Below, piece after piece: positions 5,459 to 9,245 of a stretch of DNA of 9,245 nt; the first letter of the stretch is position 1, and each line of letters opens with the position of its first letter. The notes beneath the pieces are model-generated. The model worked only from the letters and a program-made list of their open reading frames with translations, had not been told where the DNA came from and made no database searches. Location of the stretch: positions 1 through 9,245 of the forward strand of contig JAEZAI010000179.1 in assembly GCA_023427825.1 (NCBI GenBank). The letters are read 5' to 3'. The position numbers and the translations under genes were made by a program. This stretch comes from Actinomycetes bacterium (GTDB taxonomy: Bacteria > Actinomycetota > Acidimicrobiia > Acidimicrobiales > Microtrichaceae).

Positions 5459-6475
5459 TCAGATCACGCCGGCGGCGAGCAGACCGATGGTGGCGGTCGC
5501 GACGACGAACCGGTACCAGGCGAAGATCGTGAGCGTGTGGCGCTGGAGGTAGGTGACCAGCCATCTGATGGCGATCACGGCGGAGATGAACGCGAACACC
5601 ATCCCGATCAGCGGGTTCAGCACCCCGAAGGTGTCGACGAGGTTGCCGCCGTCCTTGGCGAGCTTGAAGAGGCTGGCCGCGGTGAGGGTCGCGAAGCCGA
5701 GCAGGAAGCTGAACTCGACGGCGGCGGGCATGGCGATCCCGAGGAGCAGGGCGGAGACGATGGTGACCAGGGAGCGGCTGGTGCCGGGCCAGAGGGCGAG
5801 GCACTGCGCGACACCGATGATCAGGGCATGGCGGTAAGTGATCGCGCGCAGCGGATCGGTGCCGGGAGTCGGCACGACGCCGTGGCGCGGGATTTGTCCG
5901 CTCTCCTCGAGCCACAGGATCGCCGCTCCCCCGACGATCCACGCGACGACCACAGGCCAGGGTCCGAACAGGGCGCTCTCGATCTTGTTGTCGAGCACGG
6001 CGCCGACGGCGGCGGACGGCACGAACGCGAGGACGAGCACGATGAGGAGGTGGCGTCCGTCGTCGTCTCGTCCGACGAGTCCGAGGAGCATCGACCGGAA
6101 CCGCTTCCAGAAGAGCCCGAGGACGGCGAGGATCGCTCCGAGCTGGATTGCGACGACGTAGGTGTTCACGGCGTCGAGGCCGGCGGAGCCTTTGGCGTCG
6201 GGGAGGTCGAGGAGCTTCGCGGTCACCAGCAGGTGTCCGGTGGAGGAGATCGGCAGGTACTCGGTGATCCCCTCGATGGCGCCGAGGATGGCGGCCTTCC
6301 ACCAGGTGAGCGAGCTCGCCGCCGCATCGCTGACCGCCGCAAGGCTCGTCGCGGCGGCAGCGGGACGGGCGACAAGGATCACGCACGCCGTGCTCAGGAC
6401 AACTGCCGCGATCCCTCGCCGACGCCCGATGGCGGTGCCGCTCGGGCCCGACGACGTGGTCAGGTCGATCTGCAT
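5459..6475 (-). CDS. uppP: Undecaprenyl-diphosphatase with N-terminal hydrophobic extension
   Basis: UppP/BacA removes a phosphate from undecaprenyl diphosphate, recycling the lipid carrier for peptidoglycan and surface polysaccharides; overproduction gives bacitracin resistance. Integral membrane enzyme. Motif 1 is GAIEGITEYLPISSTGH (65-81), with E68, E72, the Ser pair and H81. Motif 2 is WPGTSRSLVT (229-238), with catalytic R234; Leu replaces the Gly common after SRS. Multiple membrane segments follow the family pattern. At 338 residues it is longer than the usual ~270: before the conserved start (WWKAAILGAIEG) there are ~57 extra residues with a basic GRRR, a hydrophobic segment (21-36) and an Ala-rich RPAAAAT that resembles a signal-peptide end. 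ATG 6475 was chosen; an in-frame ATG at 6580 would overlap the upstream stop and add a hydrophilic, unlikely N-terminus. Neither has a good ribosome site. It lies 82 bp after the COG4705-type gene, on the same strand. Confidence 0.93.
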   Translation of the reverse strand: MQIDLTTSSGPSGTAIGRRRGIAAVVLSTACVILVARPAAAATSLAAVSDAAASSLTWWKAAILGAIEGITEYLPISSTGHLLVTAKLLDLPDAKGSAGLDAVNTYVVAIQLGAILAVLGLFWKRFRSMLLGLVGRDDDGRHLLIVLVLAFVPSAAVGAVLDNKIESALFGPWPVVVAWIVGGAAILWLEESGQIPRHGVVPTPGTDPLRAITYRHALIIGVAQCLALWPGTSRSLVTIVSALLLGIAMPAAVEFSFLLGFATLTAASLFKLAKDGGNLVDTFGVLNPLIGMVFAFISAVIAIRWLVTYLQRHTLTIFAWYRFVVATATIGLLAAGVI

Positions 6476-6557
6476 CGAGGGAGGATGCCCGTCGGTGACG
6501 TCGTCCGGAAGCGGTCTTACCGAGAGATAGCCGAGGCGTCGCGGCCCGCGGTCCGGA

Positions 6558-7376
6558 TCAGGCCGCAACGTCGACCGCATCGGGTTGGTCGCGGTGGCTG
6601 ACCGCTAGGTAGGCGACGACGGCCAGGATCGCGGCGAGGAACAGGAAGCTCGTGGCCGTCGTCCCGAGGCCGAGTCCGCCGCCCGCGATCGGCTGGCTGA
6701 GGTAGTCGCCGAGCGATGCCCCGAGCGGCCGGGTGAGGATGTAGGCGATCCAGAACGCCACGACCTCGTTGACATGCAGCCAGTAGTAGGCGGCAGCGAC
6801 GAGCGCGATCAGGCTGACGAACAGCAGTGCGGACTTCCAGTAGCCGAGGTTGAAGGTCTCCGCGATCAGGTCGCCGGCCGCCGTGCCGAGGGCGAACGTG
6901 AAGAGGATCGCCAGCCAGTAGAAGGACTCGCGGCGAGTGGTCGTGATCGAGTGGATCGACAGCGTTCTCTCGCTGGCATACCAGACCGCGAACGTCACCG
7001 CGAGGGCGACGGAGAACACGGTGGTCGTGGCCTGCAGCGCAACACCGCGCTCGTCGGTGAGGTAGTCGGTGATCAGGGTGCCGACGATGCTGATCAGCAC
7101 CACCGACAGCCAGTAGATCCAGGGCACGTAGCGCCGCGCGCGGAACTGGAGCACGAGCGCCACGACCAGCAGCACGGTCATGAAGATCATCGTGTTCGTG
7201 AGCCCCAGGCCGAGGTCCACGTTGAGGTAGTCCGCTGCCGTCTCGCCGACGGTCGTTGCGAGGACCTTGATGATCCAGAAGAAGATCGTGACCTCGGGGA
7301 CCTTGTTCAGCATCTGGCGCGCCATCGATCGCCTCTGGATCGTCGACGGTGCGGAGGGGTCTCGTTGTTCGGCCAC
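6558..7376 (-). CDS. COG4705-type membrane protein with fourfold internal repeat
   Basis: A 272-residue integral membrane protein resembling the uncharacterised COG4705 family, recognised from the opening KVPEVTIFFWIIKVLATTVGE. Four repeats are visible, each an aromatic-Trp pair followed by Gly ten residues after the Trp and Asp fifteen after it: W34/G44/D49, W89/G99/D104, W154/G164/D169 and W209/G219/D224. Repeats 1-2 and 3-4 are both 55 residues apart, so the protein looks like a duplicated pair, with about eight membrane helices. Four Asp at equivalent positions suggest a pore or transport site, perhaps for a cation, but this is inference and no substrate is known. The GTG start has AGGAG seven bases upstream. 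Probably the first gene of an operon with uppP, divergent from the phosphodiester glycosidase. Confidence 0.85.
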   Translation of the reverse strand: MAEQRDPSAPSTIQRRSMARQMLNKVPEVTIFFWIIKVLATTVGETAADYLNVDLGLGLTNTMIFMTVLLVVALVLQFRARRYVPWIYWLSVVLISIVGTLITDYLTDERGVALQATTTVFSVALAVTFAVWYASERTLSIHSITTTRRESFYWLAILFTFALGTAAGDLIAETFNLGYWKSALLFVSLIALVAAAYYWLHVNEVVAFWIAYILTRPLGASLGDYLSQPIAGGGLGLGTTATSFLFLAAILAVVAYLAVSHRDQPDAVDVAA

Positions 7377-7383
7377 GGTGGTG

Positions 7384-7388
7384 CTCCT
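7384..7388 (-). promoter_or_regulatory. Ribosome binding site for the COG4705-type gene
   Basis: AGGAG on the minus strand, seven bases before GTG 7376. It supports this non-ATG start over the in-frame ATG 17 codons later, which would still precede the first repeat. Confidence 0.65.
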
Positions 7389-7434
7389 GGGTCGGCACGG
7401 GTCGAGCCACCCTGGCGTGCGGTCGGTAAGGCCG

Positions 7435-7456
7435 AGGCCAACGCAAGGTCAGCGCA
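7435..7456 (-). promoter_or_regulatory. Tandem 11-bp direct repeat, possible response-regulator site
   Basis: On the minus strand TGCGCTGACCT is followed directly by TGCGTTGGCCT, nine of eleven bases identical. Head-to-tail repeats with an 11-bp period are the usual binding pattern of OmpR/PhoB-family response regulators. They start 58 bp upstream of the COG4705-type GTG, a plausible distance for an activator site. No response-regulator gene is present in the window. Confidence 0.35.
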
Positions 7457-7491
7457 GGGTTAGAACCTCGGCTCCATGTGTCGCGTGGGCG

Positions 7492-7505
7492 ACCCGCTGG
7501 CGGGT
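7492..7505. promoter_or_regulatory. Inverted repeat in the divergent region before the glycosidase gene
   Basis: ACCCGC and GCGGGT with a two-base spacer, perfect six-base arms, 92 bp before the plus-strand start at 7598. It could be an operator or a leader hairpin; in GC-rich DNA a chance match is also plausible. No convincing promoter hexamers could be assigned in 7377-7597. Confidence 0.25.
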
Positions 7506-7586
7506 TCGCGGACATTTAGCCGCGTGCTCACCGTGACCTGGGGTGGCGCAAACCTGCGGCAGCGGACACTCAGGAGGAGCGACCTG

Positions 7587-7592
7587 AAGGAG
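7587..7592 (+). promoter_or_regulatory. Ribosome binding site for the glycosidase gene
   Basis: AAGGAG five bases before GTG 7598 fixes this start. A second purine run, AGGAGGAG, lies about ten bases further upstream with no start codon at a usable distance. Confidence 0.65.
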
Positions 7593-7597
7593 CCCCC

Positions 7598-8794
7598 GTG
7601 ACCGTCATCGACGCCCCACCGACCGCCGCCGAACAAGCCGAAGCTCGCGGCGCCGGGTCGTTGCCGCCGTCGACGGGTCGTCGGCCGGGTGCGAGTCGGC
7701 GGCGACGTCGGCGCCGGATCGGAATCGCGGCCATCGTCCTCGCCCTGGCCCTCGTGCCGGTGGCGTGGTCGTACGGGACCTACCTGACCGCCCCGGGCGA
7801 CGAGCCGGTGAGCGTCCGCACCGTCGACTGGTTCCGCGACCACGGCTTCGAGACGGCGATCAACGACGTCGAGCAGTGGTGGTACACGCGGCATAAGCCG
7901 ACCGGCTCGGCACCACCCAAGGCCGACATCCCGAAGGCCCTGCGCCACGGTGCCGCGCCGCCCGCAGCGGATCGAGCCATCACGGCGACCAGTTCGCCGG
8001 CGCCGTCGGAAGCCGTGTGGGTCCCGGCGACCGGGCTGGCGACTGCGTCGGGCTCCGTCCAACAGACGTTCCTGCACCCCGACGCGACGGCACCGTCCGT
8101 GATCGCCACGGTCGTCCGTTTCGACCAGTCGAAGGTGCGCACCGTGTACGTCCCCGGCCTCGTCGAACCCGGCGGCAACTGGGCGTGGCACTCCGAGGTG
8201 CCGAATGGCCAACGCTCCACGTTGATCGCGGCCTTCAACGCAGGGTTCAAGTTCCGCCACACCGCCGGCGGTGTGTACACCGAGGGCCGTCACGCCGTAC
8301 GGCCGCTCGAGGCCGGGCTCGCTTCGCTGGTGATCGACCGCAAGGGCCGGGTGGACGTGGTCGCGTGGCCGGGCGACGCCGCGTTGACGTCGGACGTGGC
8401 GAGCGTCCGTCAGAACCTCTCGCTGATCGCAGACGGAGGCCGGCCGGTCACCGGTCTGAACTCGGACCGGGACCTCAAGTGGGGAACCAAGAAGTCCCAG
8501 TTCCAGTACACGTGGCGATCCGCGGTCGGGGTCGATGCACAGGGCCGGCTCATCTACGCGGCCGGCAGCCAGATGACCCTCCTTCAGCTGGCGAACGCGA
8601 TGGTCGACGCCGGAGCGGTGCGCGCCATGGAGCTCGACATCCACGACGGGGTCGTCACGTTCAACTGGTACCGGCAGTCCGCGAGCGACCCGCTGGGCGT
8701 CACCGGCTCGAAGCTCACGCCGTCGATGCAGCGCAGCGCAGACCGCTACCTGGCGCCGGATCAGCGCGACTTCGTCGCGATGCAGGCCCGGTGA
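7598..8794 (+). CDS. Membrane-anchored phosphodiester glycosidase-like protein (NAGPA/DUF2233 fold)
   Basis: A 398-residue protein whose C-terminal half matches the phosphodiester glycosidase fold (the family of human uncovering enzyme NAGPA), which cleaves sugar-phosphodiester links. The N-terminus is cytoplasmic and very basic (seven Arg in a row near 34-40), followed by one membrane helix (41-60), so the enzyme domain should face outside. Family landmarks are AAFNAGFKF (211-219), the SLIADGGRPV segment (275-284), RSAVGVDAQGRLIYA (307-321) and MELDIHDG (344-351). In many members the last block reads LDGGGS; here Ile-His replace the Gly pair, so the exact activity is uncertain. The substrate is unknown; a surface glycan or teichoic-type polymer is a guess from the fold and location. 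GTG start with AAGGAG five bases upstream. Four bases before an esterase gene, so probably one operon; divergent from COG4705-type/uppP. Confidence 0.85.
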   Translation: MTVIDAPPTAAEQAEARGAGSLPPSTGRRPGASRRRRRRRIGIAAIVLALALVPVAWSYGTYLTAPGDEPVSVRTVDWFRDHGFETAINDVEQWWYTRHKPTGSAPPKADIPKALRHGAAPPAADRAITATSSPAPSEAVWVPATGLATASGSVQQTFLHPDATAPSVIATVVRFDQSKVRTVYVPGLVEPGGNWAWHSEVPNGQRSTLIAAFNAGFKFRHTAGGVYTEGRHAVRPLEAGLASLVIDRKGRVDVVAWPGDAALTSDVASVRQNLSLIADGGRPVTGLNSDRDLKWGTKKSQFQYTWRSAVGVDAQGRLIYAAGSQMTLLQLANAMVDAGAVRAMELDIHDGVVTFNWYRQSASDPLGVTGSKLTPSMQRSADRYLAPDQRDFVAMQAR

Positions 8795-8798
8795 CGAA

Positions 8799-9245
8799 GT
8801 GGGATCCGTCGCACATCCTCGGTCGCAGTTCCTGATCCCGGTCGCGATGCTCGTCGTGCTCACCACCGCCTGCACGGTCGACGGAGCCGCGTCGGCGGTG
8901 GCCCGCGAGCCCGAACCCGACTGCGCATACGGTGTCGGCACCGACGTGCACGCGCAGGAGGGTGGGCGCGACGTCCTGGTCCACCTGCCCGCGTGCTACT
9001 CCCGGACCGACCGGCGCTACCCCGTCATCTACCTTCTGCACGGCGCCGGTGCGGACGAGACGCAGTGGGTCGACATCGGCACCACCGTCGAGTCGGACCG
9101 GCTGGCCGAAGCCGGTGAGATCGGTCAGGCGGTGCTGGTCATGCCCGACCAGGGCGACGTCCCGGCCGCCGGCCGCGCCGCGGAGATCCCGGATCTCGTC
9201 GCGTGGGCCGATCGGAGCTACCGGACCGTCCCGGATCGTGAGCAC
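8799..9245 (+). CDS. Lipoprotein esterase of the esterase D / antigen 85 type, cut by the window edge
   Basis: The first 149 residues of a secreted alpha/beta-hydrolase (PF00756 group, which includes esterase D and mycolyltransferase antigen 85). The start gives a signal peptide (hydrophobic FLIPVAMLVVLTTAC) with C25 as lipidation site. Then comes the typical strand VLVHLPACYSRTDRRYPVIYLLHGAGADETQW, where the HGAG turn forms the oxyanion region, and AVLVMPDQGD. The end, DLVAWADRSYRTVPDREH, leads into the nucleophile elbow, so the catalytic Ser, Asp and His lie beyond the window. GTG 8799 was chosen because it provides basic and hydrophobic parts of the signal; ATG 8847 would leave too little. 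It begins four bases after the glycosidase stop with GGTGA as a modest ribosome site, suggesting translational coupling. The substrate is unknown; an acyl or ester group on an envelope polymer is inference. Confidence 0.85.
   Translation, partial: MGSVAHPRSQFLIPVAMLVVLTTACTVDGAASAVAREPEPDCAYGVGTDVHAQEGGRDVLVHLPACYSRTDRRYPVIYLLHGAGADETQWVDIGTTVESDRLAEAGEIGQAVLVMPDQGDVPAAGRAAEIPDLVAWADRSYRTVPDREH

Noticed and set aside
5537..6601. Plus-strand frame of 354 codons opposite uppP
   Set aside because: The sequence is an acidic Gly/Asp/Glu/Arg-rich mirror of a GC-rich gene; uppP on the other strand has both catalytic motifs.
7460..8941. Minus-strand frame of 493 codons opposite the glycosidase
   Set aside because: Low-complexity Arg/Asp-rich shadow with no domain; the plus strand carries a recognised fold and a good ribosome site.

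Overview
This is a high-GC window with GC-rich third codon positions, several GTG starts and four-base GTGA gene overlaps. Together these suggest a free-living actinobacterium. The style of the lipoproteins and of the phosphodiester glycosidase would fit Acidimicrobiia or relatives, but that placement is inference. No rRNA, tRNA, CRISPR array, insertion sequence or prophage gene was seen.

Layout from left to right. (1) A branched-chain aminotransferase (ilvE, minus strand) is cut by the left edge. (2) Upstream of it, also on the minus strand, lies a secreted lipoprotein with bacterial Ig-like repeats. It is divergent from a second, unrelated two-domain lipoprotein on the plus strand. Their ~200-bp shared intergenic region holds a 14-bp palindrome, a 7-bp-arm hairpin and a run of nine G in the ribosome-binding position. 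(3) Two tandem copies of a ribbon-helix-helix antitoxin / Doc-Fic toxin operon follow on the minus strand, offset by 744 bp. The right copy looks intact: it has the toxin motif His and a perfect 17-bp palindrome in front of the antitoxin. The left copy has lost the motif His (His to Arg) and its palindrome is corrupted, while its antitoxin frame is still clean. (4) A ~660-bp low-density stretch follows, holding what looks like a frameshifted two-helix membrane protein. (5) Two minus-strand membrane proteins come next: a COG4705-type protein with a striking fourfold internal repeat, and then UppP/BacA undecaprenyl-diphosphatase with an unusual N-terminal hydrophobic extension. (6) Divergent from them on the plus strand are a membrane-anchored phosphodiester glycosidase (NAGPA/DUF2233 fold) and, four bases later, the start of a lipoprotein esterase cut by the right edge.

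The right third (COG4705 protein, UppP, glycosidase, esterase) has a cell-envelope theme: lipid-carrier recycling plus surface carbohydrate or lipid hydrolysis. A tandem 11-bp direct repeat between the divergent arms may be a response-regulator site. The most interesting part is the duplicated toxin-antitoxin locus, where toxin and operator are decaying in one copy while the antitoxin is kept. That arrangement is expected of an antitoxin retained for immunity or cross-regulation.
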